Part shown: positions 1 through 7,590 of the stretch, piece by piece
Numbering within the stretch: position 1 is the first letter of the stretch
How the letters are laid out: every line of letters starts with the position of its first letter
NCBI GenBank assembly: GCA_025928655.1
Contig: JAICJC010000032.1
Span: forward strand, 1-32,139
Direction of reading: 5' to 3'
Length of the DNA: 32,139 nt
From: Thermoleophilia bacterium
Lineage (GTDB): Bacteria; Actinomycetota; Thermoleophilia; Gaiellales; JAICJC01
Program-made: the position numbers and the translations under genes
The notes under the pieces: model-generated
The model's database searches: none
Told to the model about the DNA's origin: nothing
Seen by the model: the letters and a program-made list of their open reading frames with translations, nothing else

Positions 1-1159
1 CGCCGGGCAGGATCGTGCCCTTGCGCGGGTAGAGGCCGATCGTGCGGGCGGCGTTCGTCGAGCAGAAGCGGGCGAAGGCGTCGAGCGGCATGCCCCGCCG
101 GTGGAAGGCCTCGTCGAGCACGAGCGGCACCGTCTCCTGCATCACCTGGCACCCGAGCGGCGCGGCGAAGATGTCCTGCCAGCCGGGCTCCTTCTCCTCG
201 ATCGTGTAGGCGCAGTGGTCGGAGACGAGGCTGTCGAGGGTGCCGTCGAGCACCCGCTCCCACATGCCCTCGACCAGCTCGCGCGGGCGCAGCGCCGGGG
301 CGCAGCGGCCGTACGGCCCCAGCCGGACGAGGTCGTCCAGGTCGAGCAGCAGGTGGTGCGGGCACACCTCGGCCGTCGCGCGCAGGCCGTGGGCACGGGC
401 GAAGGCGACCAGGTCGACGCTCTCCGGGCTCGACGTGTGCACGATCTGGATGCGCACGCCGACGTGGGCGGCCAGGTAGAGGGCGCGGTGCACCGCCTCC
501 TCCTCCACGAACGCGGGGCGCGACTCGTGGTGGGCGAGGGGATCGCGCCGGCCGGCCGCCTGCATCCGGTCGAGCCCCGCCTGGAGCAGCGCGTCGGACT
601 CGGCGTGCACGAGCACGAGGGCGCCGAGCTCCTTTGCGTTCTCCATCCCCTGTACGAACTCCGCATCGTTCACGTGCGGGTAGGCCGGCTCGGAGAACGG
701 CATGAACGCCTTGAAGCCGAACGCCCCCTCCTGCCACTGGGCCGCCATCTCCGGCAGCGCCGGCGCGCACAGGGCGCCCCACAGGCCGAAGTCGCACACG
801 ACCTTCTGCGCGGCCATGTCGCGCTTCTCGCGGTAGAGCTGGGCGGTCGTGACGGGCGGGTAGGTGAGCGGGTGCTCGACCACGGTTGTGATGCCGCCGG
901 CCACCGCGGCGCTCGTCCCCGTCGTGAAGTCCTCGCGCTCGGTGTGCCCCGGATCCTCGAAATGGGCATGCGGGTCGATCGCGCCGGGCAGGACGACGAG
1001 GCCCGAGGCGTCGATCACCTCGTCGGCGCGGCGGGCGATGTCGGGATCGCGCCCGATCGCGGCGATGCGCCCGTCGGCGATCAGGAGGTCGGCCATAAAG
1101 ACGCCGTAGTCGGTCGCGAGGGTGCCGCCGCAGACGGCGGTGCGGGGCGGCCCGCTCAC
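1..1159 (-). CDS. Allantoinase/dihydropyrimidinase-type cyclic amidohydrolase (3' end outside window)
   Basis: Opens the amide bond of a cyclic ureide (allantoin, hydantoin or dihydropyrimidine class) in the cytoplasm with a binuclear metal centre. The visible 386 residues include the metal-binding HxH (H64, H66) in a DPHAHFEDPG motif, the lysine expected to be carboxylated (K150, in GFGFKAFM-like context), H185 (LVHAES), H241 (VHTSS) and the catalytic D314 (SDHCAY). These are the full metal/catalytic set of the family. The ED-PG-HTERE stretch after HxH is closest to allantoinases, but substrate cannot be fixed from motifs. Family members run about 440-460 residues, so roughly 60 are missing beyond base 1. 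The GTG start overlaps the stop of the tetR gene by four bases (GTGA), so the two are translationally coupled. It faces an operon ending in an allantoate/carbamoyl amidohydrolase, which supports ureide degradation. Confidence 0.88.
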   Translation of the reverse strand, partial: MSGPPRTAVCGGTLATDYGVFMADLLIADGRIAAIGRDPDIARRADEVIDASGLVVLPGAIDPHAHFEDPGHTEREDFTTGTSAAVAGGITTVVEHPLTYPPVTTAQLYREKRDMAAQKVVCDFGLWGALCAPALPEMAAQWQEGAFGFKAFMPFSEPAYPHVNDAEFVQGMENAKELGALVLVHAESDALLQAGLDRMQAAGRRDPLAHHESRPAFVEEEAVHRALYLAAHVGVRIQIVHTSSPESVDLVAFARAHGLRATAEVCPHHLLLDLDDLVRLGPYGRCAPALRPRELVEGMWERVLDGTLDSLVSDHCAYTIEEKEPGWQDIFAAPLGCQVMQETVPLVLDEAFHRRGMPLDAFARFCSTNAARTIGLYPRKGTILPG

Positions 1160-1809
1160 GCGAGTACCCCGGCGCCCTCGGCGGCCAGGCCGGCAACGAC
1201 GCGCATCGGGAGGCCGAGCGAGGCCAGGTGCCCGATCAGGAGGTTGCGGGCCGGCTCCCAGCCCCCGCTCAGCCAGGCCCGCAGGCCGAGGCCGTCGACC
1301 AGCCGCGCCAGCACGGCCGCCTGGATGTCGAGGTCGATCGCGAGCGGCAGCAGGCCCTCGTCGCGCACGCGCTCGAGCATCGCCCGGATCTCCGCCTCCC
1401 AGAGCGCGTCGGCCGCCTCGAGCTCGGCCACGAACGCCCGGTCGCGACCGGCGTACGTCCACATCTCGGCCCACAGCCGCCACTCCTCGCGCCGCTCGGG
1501 GTCGCGCGGGACGGAGACCGCCACGAACGCCGAGAGCAGCTCGGGGACGGTGGTCGCCGCCTGCAGCGCCGCCCGCGCCTCCGCGATCCAGGCGCGCGAG
1601 GTGGCCGCGAACACGCCGGCGATGAGGGCCTGCTTGTCGGGGAAGTGGTGGGTGAGGACGCCGGTGGTGAAACCGCCCTCGCGCGAGATGTCGCGCAGGG
1701 TCGTGGCCTCGAGCCCCTCGCGGATGATAACCCGCTTGGCGGCCGCGGCGATCTCGTCGAACCGGCGCCCGGAGCGGGCTCCCGGCCACATGCTCTCGTT
1801 CGTTGACAT
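1156..1809 (-). CDS. TetR-family transcriptional regulator
   Basis: A 217-residue DNA-binding repressor. The N-terminal helix-turn-helix (about residues 14-60) has the typical TetR pattern: TLRDISREGGFTTGVLTHHF followed by the DKQALIAGVF helix. The rest is an all-helical ligand-binding domain of the BetI-like C-terminal type. It is the first gene of a leftward pair with the amidohydrolase (GTGA overlap) and is divergent from the SDR-aminotransferase-FrhB-M20 operon, with only 58 bases between the two starts. That is the classical layout of a local regulator controlling both directions. The inducer is unknown; a ureide or pathway intermediate is the natural guess. The ATG at 1809 is used; a second in-frame ATG lies six codons downstream. 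Confidence 0.9.
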   Translation of the reverse strand: MSTNESMWPGARSGRRFDEIAAAAKRVIIREGLEATTLRDISREGGFTTGVLTHHFPDKQALIAGVFAATSRAWIAEARAALQAATTVPELLSAFVAVSVPRDPERREEWRLWAEMWTYAGRDRAFVAELEAADALWEAEIRAMLERVRDEGLLPLAIDLDIQAAVLARLVDGLGLRAWLSGGWEPARNLLIGHLASLGLPMRVVAGLAAEGAGVLA

Positions 1810-1836
1810 CGTTCCGGCGCTCCTGCTTTACTGCGG

Positions 1837-1848
1837 CGATCATAATCG
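1837..1848. promoter_or_regulatory. Candidate TetR operator in the divergent promoter
   Basis: The 58-base gap between the tetR and SDR starts contains CGAT-CATA-ATCG, an inverted repeat with 4-base arms in an AT-richer patch. It is the only obvious dyad in the gap and sits about 20 bases before the SDR start. It is short, so assignment as the operator is inference from position. Confidence 0.35.
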
Positions 1849-1867
1849 TTGTGACGGAGGGCATGGG

Positions 1868-2647
1868 GTGGACTACGGACTGACCGGGACGGTGGCGATC
1901 GTGGGCGGCTCGTCGTCAGGCATGGGCGAGGCCACGGCGCGGGCACTGGCCGCGGAGGGCTGCCGGGTCGTGCTCTACGCCCGCCGGGGCGAGTTGCTCG
2001 AGGAGGTGGCGAAGCGGATCGCGGCCGAGACGGGGACGGAGACACTGGCCGCCCCGGCCGACGCCACCGACCACGCCGCGCTCGACCTGGTCGTCGAGCG
2101 GGCGCTCGAGCGCTTCGGCCGGCTCGACATCCTCGTGAACAACGCCGGCGGCCCGCCGGCGGGCGGCTACGAGAGCTTCTCCGACGCAGACTGGCAGGCC
2201 GCGTACGAGCTGACGCTCCTCTCGGCCCTGCGGATCACGCGCCGGGCGCTGCCGGCGCTGCGCGAGAGCGGCCGCGGCCGGATCGTGAACCTGACCTCCT
2301 CGGCGGTGAAGGAGACGAACGACGGCCTGCTGCTCTCGAACACCTTCCGCCCCGGGGTGATCGGGTGGGCGAAGGCGATCTCCCGCGACGAGGCCCGCCA
2401 CGGCATCACCGTCAACTCGATCGCGCCCGGCTACATCGCCACCGAGCGGCTGGTGCAGCTGTACTCCTCCGAGGAGGACCCGGACGCAGCGATGAAGCGC
2501 GATGCCGACACGATCCCCGCCGGGCGCTTCGGCGACCCGGACGAGATCGCGGCCGCGGTGGCCTTCCTGTGCTCGACCGGGGCCGCCTACATCAACGGCA
2601 CCACGCTCCTCGTCGACGGCGGCCTCGCCCGCGGCCTGCTGAGCTGA
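1868..2647 (+). CDS. SDR-family protein with altered catalytic residues
   Basis: A 259-residue Rossmann-fold protein annotated by similarity as a short-chain dehydrogenase/3-oxoacyl reductase. The nucleotide-binding glycine motif is present (GGSSSGMG, about residues 13-20), as are NNAGG (91-95) and the C-terminal PAGRFGDPDEIA and LLVDGG signatures. The usual YxxxK catalytic pair is absent: the aligned stretch reads S157-N-T-F-R161 before GVIGWAK, so Tyr is replaced by Ser and Lys by Arg, while the Ser of the tetrad (S143/S144) remains. A known SDR subgroup of BKR-like proteins lacks the canonical tetrad, and this gene appears to belong to it. The GTG start at 1868 is chosen because GGAGG (1856-1860) lies seven bases upstream; the frame is open much further upstream but only antisense to other genes. 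It is first in an operon, and its stop overlaps the next ATG (TGATG). Confidence 0.87.
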   Translation: MDYGLTGTVAIVGGSSSGMGEATARALAAEGCRVVLYARRGELLEEVAKRIAAETGTETLAAPADATDHAALDLVVERALERFGRLDILVNNAGGPPAGGYESFSDADWQAAYELTLLSALRITRRALPALRESGRGRIVNLTSSAVKETNDGLLLSNTFRPGVIGWAKAISRDEARHGITVNSIAPGYIATERLVQLYSSEEDPDAAMKRDADTIPAGRFGDPDEIAAAVAFLCSTGAAYINGTTLLVDGGLARGLLS

Positions 2648-3768
2648 TGGCGACCGGGCGGCGGACGGACTGGTCGCGGATCGCCCGGCCCTCCTTGGCC
2701 GGCATCGAGCCGTATGACCCGGGCGAGACGCGCGACGAGGCGAAGGACCGGCTCGGCCTCACCGACCTCGTGCCGCTGAACTGGAACGAGGACCTGTTCG
2801 GGCCGCCGCAGCACGTCCTGGACGCGGCCGCGGCCGAGATCGCGCGGGCGCCGCTCTACCCGGAGCGCGCCTACGCCGACTTCCGGGCGGCGGTGGCGGA
2901 GTGGATCGGCGTGCCGGCGGCGTCCGTCGTCCCGGCGCACGGCGCCCAGGCCCTGATCGGCGCCGTCACGCAGGTGTTCGTCGACCCGGGCACGCACGTC
3001 GTGATCCCGCAGCCGACGTACGGCCTCTACGCGCAGGTGGCGGCGGCCGGCGGCGGGGTGGTGCACCGCGTGCCGACGAACGGGCTCGCGCTCGACCTGG
3101 AGGCCATCGCCGCGGCGGCCGAGGAGCACTCCGCCCGCCTGGTGTGGCTGTGCGACCCGAACAACCCGACCGGGCTCCTGATTGACCGGGCCGAGTGGGC
3201 CGCATTCGTCGACCGGCTGCCGGACGGGTGCGCGGCGATCGTCGACGAGGCCTACATCGACTTCTCCGACCCCGACGTGCGCGTGCGCCGCGAGCAGGAC
3301 GTGCTCGACGGCCGGCCGGTGATCTGCATCCGGTCGTTCTCGAAGGTGTTCGGCCTGGCCGGGCTGCGGCTCGGGTACGCGGTCTGCGACCCCGAGGTGG
3401 CATCCCTCCTGAACGTCATCCAGGAGCCGTTCAACGTGAACCGGATCGCGCTCGCCGCCGGCCGGGCGGCGGTCGAGACGCCCGGCCTCGCCGACCGCCG
3501 CCGGGCCGACGTGGCCGCGGCCCGCGCCGTGCTCGCGGCCGAGCTCGAGGCGGCCGGGCTCGAGGTCGTCCCCTCGCAGGCCAACTTCCTGCTCGTCCGC
3601 ATCGGCGTCGACGACGGCCCCGTGTGCGACCGCCTGCTCCGCCGCGGCCTGCTCGTCCGCGGCGGCGAGAGCGTCGGCCTGCCGGGATACGTGCGCCTCA
3701 CCGTCGCGCCCGTCCCGGTGATGCGCGAGGCGGCCAGGGAGCTGCTCGCGGCGCTCCGCGCGACGTGA
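2647..3768 (+). CDS. PLP-dependent class I/II aminotransferase, HisC/CobD-like
   Basis: A fold-type I aminotransferase of 373 residues, in the size range of histidinol-phosphate aminotransferases. Visible PLP-site motifs are CDPNNPTG (about 169-176), VDEAYIDF (199-206) and the Schiff-base lysine K233 in SFSKVFGLAGLRLGY. The later Arg-containing segment PGYVRLTVAP is typical of the carboxylate-binding end of the domain. No other his genes are nearby, so histidine biosynthesis is unlikely. In this operon it more plausibly transaminates the amino acid released by the downstream M20 carbamoyl hydrolase, or aminates a keto acid. It starts at the ATG overlapping the SDR stop by one base, and its own stop overlaps the FrhB GTG by four bases. 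Confidence 0.88.
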   Translation: MATGRRTDWSRIARPSLAGIEPYDPGETRDEAKDRLGLTDLVPLNWNEDLFGPPQHVLDAAAAEIARAPLYPERAYADFRAAVAEWIGVPAASVVPAHGAQALIGAVTQVFVDPGTHVVIPQPTYGLYAQVAAAGGGVVHRVPTNGLALDLEAIAAAAEEHSARLVWLCDPNNPTGLLIDRAEWAAFVDRLPDGCAAIVDEAYIDFSDPDVRVRREQDVLDGRPVICIRSFSKVFGLAGLRLGYAVCDPEVASLLNVIQEPFNVNRIALAAGRAAVETPGLADRRRADVAAARAVLAAELEAAGLEVVPSQANFLLVRIGVDDGPVCDRLLRRGLLVRGGESVGLPGYVRLTVAPVPVMREAARELLAALRAT

Positions 3769-5006
3769 TCCGCGATCTGGAGACGGTGGTCGGAAACGGC
3801 CTGTGCAGCGGCTGCGGCCTGTGCGAGAGCGTCGCCGGGCGCGAGCGGGTGCACATGGCAATGACGGCCATCGGCCAGCTGCGTCCGGCGGTCACGGGTC
3901 CGCTCCCGGAGCCGGCCCGGGCCGAGGCCCTGGCGGTCTGCCCGGGCGTCGAAGTGCGCGGGCCGGAGGCCGAGCCCGGCGTGGCGGTGCACCCCGTGTG
4001 GGGGCCGGTCGCCTCCCTCGCCCGCGGCTGGTCGACCGACCCCGAGGTGCGCCACCACAGCTCCTCGGGCGGCGTGCTCTCCGCGCTCGCGCTCTACATG
4101 CTCGAGCGCGACGGCCTGGATGCCGTCCTGCACGTGCGCGCGGCGCTGCCCGACCGGCCGCTCGAGACGGATGCCCACGTGTCGCGGTCGCGCGCCGACG
4201 TGCTGGCGGGCGCGCAGTCGCGCTACGGCCCGGCGGCGCCGCTCGTGCACGTCCACCGGCTGCTGGAAGACGGGGCGCGGTTCGCGGTCGTGGCCAAGCC
4301 CTGCGACGTCTCGGCGGTGCGCGCCCTCCAGCGCCGCGACGCGCGCGCCCGCGCGCAGATCGGCCCCCTGCTCACGTCCTACTGTGGCGGTGTGCCGAGC
4401 CTGCGCATGGCCGAGAAGATCGTGCGCAGCCACGGCGTCGAGCCGGACGCGGTGGCCGAGTTCCGGTTCCGGGGCGACGGCTGGCCGGGGCCGATGCGCA
4501 CGACGGCGCGCGACGGGCGCACGTTCGACGTCACCTACGACACGGCCTGGTACGACCCGACCGTGCCCTGGACGTACGACATGCAGTTCCGGTGCAAGAT
4601 CTGCCCCGACGCGATCGGCGAGGTGGCCGACCTCTCGTGCCCGGACGGATGGGTGCTGCGCGACGGGGAGCCGATCCACCTCGAGGCCGAGGGCCGTAAC
4701 ATCGTCATCGCCCGCACCGGCGCGGGGTCGGCGCTCGTCGAGCGTGCCCGCGCCGCGGGCTACCTCGAGACGGCCGCCTGCACGATGGCCGAGCTCGAGG
4801 CGACCGAGCGCGACCACCTGCCGCGCAAGCTATCGGCGCACGCCCGCGCGACCGGCGTGCGGCTGGCGGGGCGGCCGAGCCTGCGCATCCGCGGCTACCG
4901 GAGCGCGACGGCGGTGCGCCGGGCCGGCGCGCGGCGCACCGTCCTGGCCGCCTGGGGCGGGTTCCAGCGGGCGCGGCGAGGCGCGAACCGGGAGCCGCAG
5001 CCGTGA
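3765..5006 (+). CDS. FrhB-type iron-sulfur flavoprotein (coenzyme F420 hydrogenase/dehydrogenase beta-subunit family)
   Basis: A 413-residue soluble redox protein. The N-terminus has a CxxCxxC cluster ligand set (C14, C17, C20 in LCSGCGLC) with a later CP (C59 in AVCPG). The core has the family's HHSSSGGVLSAL and AGAQSRYGPAAPL motifs, the KPCDVSAVRAL segment and the second cysteine group FRCKICPDAIGEVADLSCPD, all characteristic of the FrhB/FdhB N- and C-terminal domains. Family members pass electrons between FAD, iron-sulfur clusters and F420 or ferredoxin. Some act on small substrates. The physiological donor here cannot be told from sequence. It is embedded between an aminotransferase and an M20 hydrolase with four-base overlaps on both sides, so it very likely acts in the same pathway. 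Starting at GTG 3765 keeps the cysteine motif at the N-terminus, as in homologues. Confidence 0.86.
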   Translation: MIRDLETVVGNGLCSGCGLCESVAGRERVHMAMTAIGQLRPAVTGPLPEPARAEALAVCPGVEVRGPEAEPGVAVHPVWGPVASLARGWSTDPEVRHHSSSGGVLSALALYMLERDGLDAVLHVRAALPDRPLETDAHVSRSRADVLAGAQSRYGPAAPLVHVHRLLEDGARFAVVAKPCDVSAVRALQRRDARARAQIGPLLTSYCGGVPSLRMAEKIVRSHGVEPDAVAEFRFRGDGWPGPMRTTARDGRTFDVTYDTAWYDPTVPWTYDMQFRCKICPDAIGEVADLSCPDGWVLRDGEPIHLEAEGRNIVIARTGAGSALVERARAAGYLETAACTMAELEATERDHLPRKLSAHARATGVRLAGRPSLRIRGYRSATAVRRAGARRTVLAAWGGFQRARRGANREPQP

Positions 5007-6199
5007 GCGCGGCGGCGCGGGCGATGGCGCGCGCGGACGAGCTGGCCGGGTGCAGCGAGCGGGCCGGCGAGATCACCCGCCGCTACGGGACGCCGGAGCT
5101 GGTGGCCGCCCGCGAGCTGCTGGAGGCGTGGATGCTCGAGGCCGGGCTGCGGACGCGGGTCGACCGGGCCGGGAACCTGATCGGCACGCTCGGGGCCGGA
5201 GAGCGGCCGGCGGTCGTGATCGGCTCCCACTTCGACACGGTCGTTGACGCCGGCCGCTACGACGGCAACCTCGGGATCCTGCTCGGGATCGGCTGCGCCG
5301 AGGAGCTGGCCGGCGCCGATCCCGCCCACGACCTGACGGTGGTGGCGTTCTGCGACGAGGAGGGCACCCGCTTCCCCACCGCCTACTTCGGCAGCCGGGC
5401 GTTCCTCGGAGCGCCGCTGCCGGACGGCGCGCTGACCGACGCCGAGGGGGCGACGCTCGCCGCGGGCATCGACATCGCCGGGAACGCCGCGGCCGAGCCG
5501 GGCAGCGGACTGCCGGCCAACGCGGTCGCCTACCTCGAGGCTCACATCGAGCAGGGCCCGGTGCTCGAGGCGGAGGGCCACCCGCTCGGCATCGTCACGG
5601 CGATCACGGGCGGCGCCAAGCTGACGGTGACGCTGACCGGGACGGCGGGCCACGCCGGGACGGTGCCGATGGGCCTGCGCCGCGACGCCTTCTCCGCGGC
5701 GGCCGAGATCGCGCTCGCGGTCGAGCGCCTCGCCCGCGACGACGGCGAGGCGGTCGCGACGGTGGGCGAGGTGGCGGTGGCGCCCGGCGCCGCCAACGTC
5801 ATCCCCGGCCGCGCGGCGATCAGCATCGACCTGCGCCACCCCGACGACGAGCGGCGCGGGCGGCTGCTGGGCCGGGTGCGCGAGATCGTGGCCGACGTCG
5901 CCGCGCGACGCGACGTCGAGGCGGCCGTCGACGTCGTCCACGACGAGCGCTCCGTCGTCTGCGACCCGGCGCTGGGCGAGCGGATGCGCCGCGCCGCCCG
6001 GTCGATCGGGCTCGACCCACCATCGCTTGCGAGCGGCGCCGGCCACGACGCCGTCGTGCTCTCCGACCACGTGCCGGTGGCGATGCTCTTCGTGCGCTGC
6101 GCGGGCGGGATCAGCCACAACCCGGCCGAGTCGGTCACGGAGGACGACGTCGCCGCCGCCCTGGCCGTCCTCACCGCAGTCGTCCGCTCCGCTGAATAA
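5003..6199 (+). CDS. M20-family allantoate amidohydrolase / N-carbamoyl-L-amino-acid hydrolase
   Basis: A binuclear-zinc hydrolase of 398 residues that removes a carbamoyl or ureido group, releasing CO2 and ammonia. Metal-site motifs are GSHFDTV (H76), AGRYDGNLG with bridging D87, FCDEEGTRF (E119/E120), EAHIEQGPVLE (H181) and the C-terminal GISHNPAES histidine. The GTAGHAGTVPM lid-domain motif is also present. This is the standard pattern of the hydantoinase/carbamoylase (HyuC/AllC) group rather than M20 peptidases, which lack the EAHIEQGP motif. It is last in the operon, with its GTG overlapping the FrhB stop. Pairing with the allantoinase-type enzyme at 1-1159 suggests sequential ring opening and decarbamoylation. 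AllC versus HyuC specificity is unresolved. Confidence 0.9.
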   Translation: MSAAARAMARADELAGCSERAGEITRRYGTPELVAARELLEAWMLEAGLRTRVDRAGNLIGTLGAGERPAVVIGSHFDTVVDAGRYDGNLGILLGIGCAEELAGADPAHDLTVVAFCDEEGTRFPTAYFGSRAFLGAPLPDGALTDAEGATLAAGIDIAGNAAAEPGSGLPANAVAYLEAHIEQGPVLEAEGHPLGIVTAITGGAKLTVTLTGTAGHAGTVPMGLRRDAFSAAAEIALAVERLARDDGEAVATVGEVAVAPGAANVIPGRAAISIDLRHPDDERRGRLLGRVREIVADVAARRDVEAAVDVVHDERSVVCDPALGERMRRAARSIGLDPPSLASGAGHDAVVLSDHVPVAMLFVRCAGGISHNPAESVTEDDVAAALAVLTAVVRSAE

Positions 6200-6216
6200 C
6201 CGGTGCCAGGCACCGG
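6200..6216. repeat. Perfect 17-base palindrome CCGGTGCC-A-GGCACCGG
   Basis: Eight-base arms around a single central A start right after the M20 stop codon. Together with the adjacent hairpin at 6222-6252 it fills the 54-base gap between convergent genes. Palindromes of this kind are characteristic of dispersed intergenic repeats (REP-like). Whether it recurs in this genome cannot be judged from one copy. Confidence 0.6.
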
Positions 6217-6221
6217 CGATT

Positions 6222-6252
6222 GCACCAAACGGGGTCAGACCCCTTTTGGTGC
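6222..6252. terminator. Bidirectional hairpin between convergent genes; possible REP-like element
   Basis: The outer stem GCACCAAA (6222-6229) pairs with TTTGGTGC (6245-6252). After a C/T mismatch the inner stem GGGGT (6231-6235) pairs with ACCCC (6239-6243) around a CAG loop. The rightward strand ends CCCCTTTTGG, so it could terminate the M20 operon, and read leftward it could terminate the MFS transcript. The GGGGTCAGACCCC core is the sort of sequence seen in dispersed palindromic repeats; that link is from memory and untested. Confidence 0.6.
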
Positions 6253-6253
6253 G

Positions 6254-7516
6254 CTACGCGGCGGCGCGCTCCGGCTCGGGGACGGCGAGCGCGGCCCGCT
6301 CGCGCTCGGCCCGGAAGAGCGTGGCGGCCAGGCCGGCGGCGAGCAGCTGGCCGACGCCCGCGCCGAACAGCAGGTCGTGCACGCCGATGTGACCCACCAG
6401 CAGGCCGGCGAGGAAGGCACCGGCCGGTGTCCCGGCGGCGTTGATCGAGACCGTGATCGCGAAGATGCGGCCGTGCAGGCGTGAGCCCACCGCCCGCTGG
6501 CGGATGGAGAACATCGCGATGATGAAGGGCGCCGAGCACAGGCCCGACGCGAACATGCACGCGAGCCCGAGCCAGAGCGACGAGACGAGCGGCACGAGCA
6601 GGAGCGGCAGCCCGAAGAGGGCGGTGAAGATGACGACGTGGCGGGCGTGCGAGCCCGGCGGCGGCCGCCAGCCGTAGGTGAGGCCGCCGATGATCGAGCC
6701 GACCGACGTCGCCGCCCACATCCAGCCGGCCACCCCCGGCGACATGTGCAGCGTCTCGCGCGCCCACAGCGGCAGGCCGATCGTGAAGCAGCCGTAGCCG
6801 AGCCCCGACACCACCATCAGCACGACGGTGGCCCGCAGCTGCCGGTGCGAGAGCACCGCGCGCAGGCCGGCGACGGCCGCCTCGAGCGGCGGCTCCGTCT
6901 CGATCACCCGCCCGGACGGCTCCCGCACGCGGGCCGCCATCGCGCCGGCGGCCAGGGTCGCCATCCCCTGGAGGACGATCGCCCACGGCGCCCCGATCAG
7001 CGTCACGGTCGCGCCCGCGAGCGCCGGGCCGATCACGAACGCCGAGTCGTACGAGATGGAATCGGCCGCGTTGGCCTGATCCCACAGGTGCCGGGGGACG
7101 GCGACCGGGATCATCGCGCGGAAGCCGACGTTGGGGATCGGGAAGGTCGCGCCCAGCCCCGCCAGCAGCAGGAGCAGCGCCGCGGCCGGCGGGTGCAGCA
7201 GCTCTCCGCAGGCGACGACGGCGAAGAGCAGCGCCGCGCGCACGAGCAGGGTGGCGACGATGCCGCGCACGCGCGCGTGTGTGCGGTCGAGCCAGGCGCC
7301 GACGAAGGGCCCGGTGAAGATGCCCGGCAGCAGCTGGGCGGCGGCGCCGCCGCCGGCGATCGCGGCGCTGTGGGTCGCGTCGAGCAGGTAGATCACGACC
7401 CCCACCTGGCTCATCGAGTTGGCGAGGCGGCCGAGGGCCACGGAGGAGATCAGAGCCGGATAGTTGGGCACGCGAAGCAGCCCGCGATAGCCCTGCGACG
7501 CGCCCATGACGCCCAT
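6254..7516 (-). CDS. Major facilitator superfamily transporter
   Basis: A 420-residue inner-membrane protein with about 12 hydrophobic segments and the half-molecule repeat of the MFS. The loop 2-3 signature appears as GAWLDRTHARV and a weaker copy lies in the second half (GLTYGWRPPPGSHAR). The overall pattern resembles the MFS_3/enterobactin-exporter-like and drug-efflux groups. The substrate is unknown. It ends convergently with the ureide operon, and its start faces the GNAT gene, so it is a single-gene unit. Two near-equivalent starts exist (7516 and 7507, both ATG); the longer is given. The high Ala/Leu content is ordinary for the window. Confidence 0.85.
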   Translation of the reverse strand: MGVMGASQGYRGLLRVPNYPALISSVALGRLANSMSQVGVVIYLLDATHSAAIAGGGAAAQLLPGIFTGPFVGAWLDRTHARVRGIVATLLVRAALLFAVVACGELLHPPAAALLLLLAGLGATFPIPNVGFRAMIPVAVPRHLWDQANAADSISYDSAFVIGPALAGATVTLIGAPWAIVLQGMATLAAGAMAARVREPSGRVIETEPPLEAAVAGLRAVLSHRQLRATVVLMVVSGLGYGCFTIGLPLWARETLHMSPGVAGWMWAATSVGSIIGGLTYGWRPPPGSHARHVVIFTALFGLPLLLVPLVSSLWLGLACMFASGLCSAPFIIAMFSIRQRAVGSRLHGRIFAITVSINAAGTPAGAFLAGLLVGHIGVHDLLFGAGVGQLLAAGLAATLFRAERERAALAVPEPERAAA

Positions 7517-7590
7517 CGGTTCGCATCATGCCATCGATGGTCGCCTCGATGAGGAGCTTGCGACTGAGCGGGCTCGGGCAGAATGCGGGC

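Noticed and set aside
101-1867. Long rightward open frame running into the SDR gene
   Set aside because: It is antisense to the amidohydrolase and tetR genes, gives a His/Arg/Glu-rich translation without motifs, and exists because stops are rare at this GC content. The SDR begins at GTG 1868.
2647-3768. hisC of histidine biosynthesis
   Set aside because: The fold and motifs match HisC-like aminotransferases, but there are no other his genes and the operon is catabolic in character, so no symbol is given.
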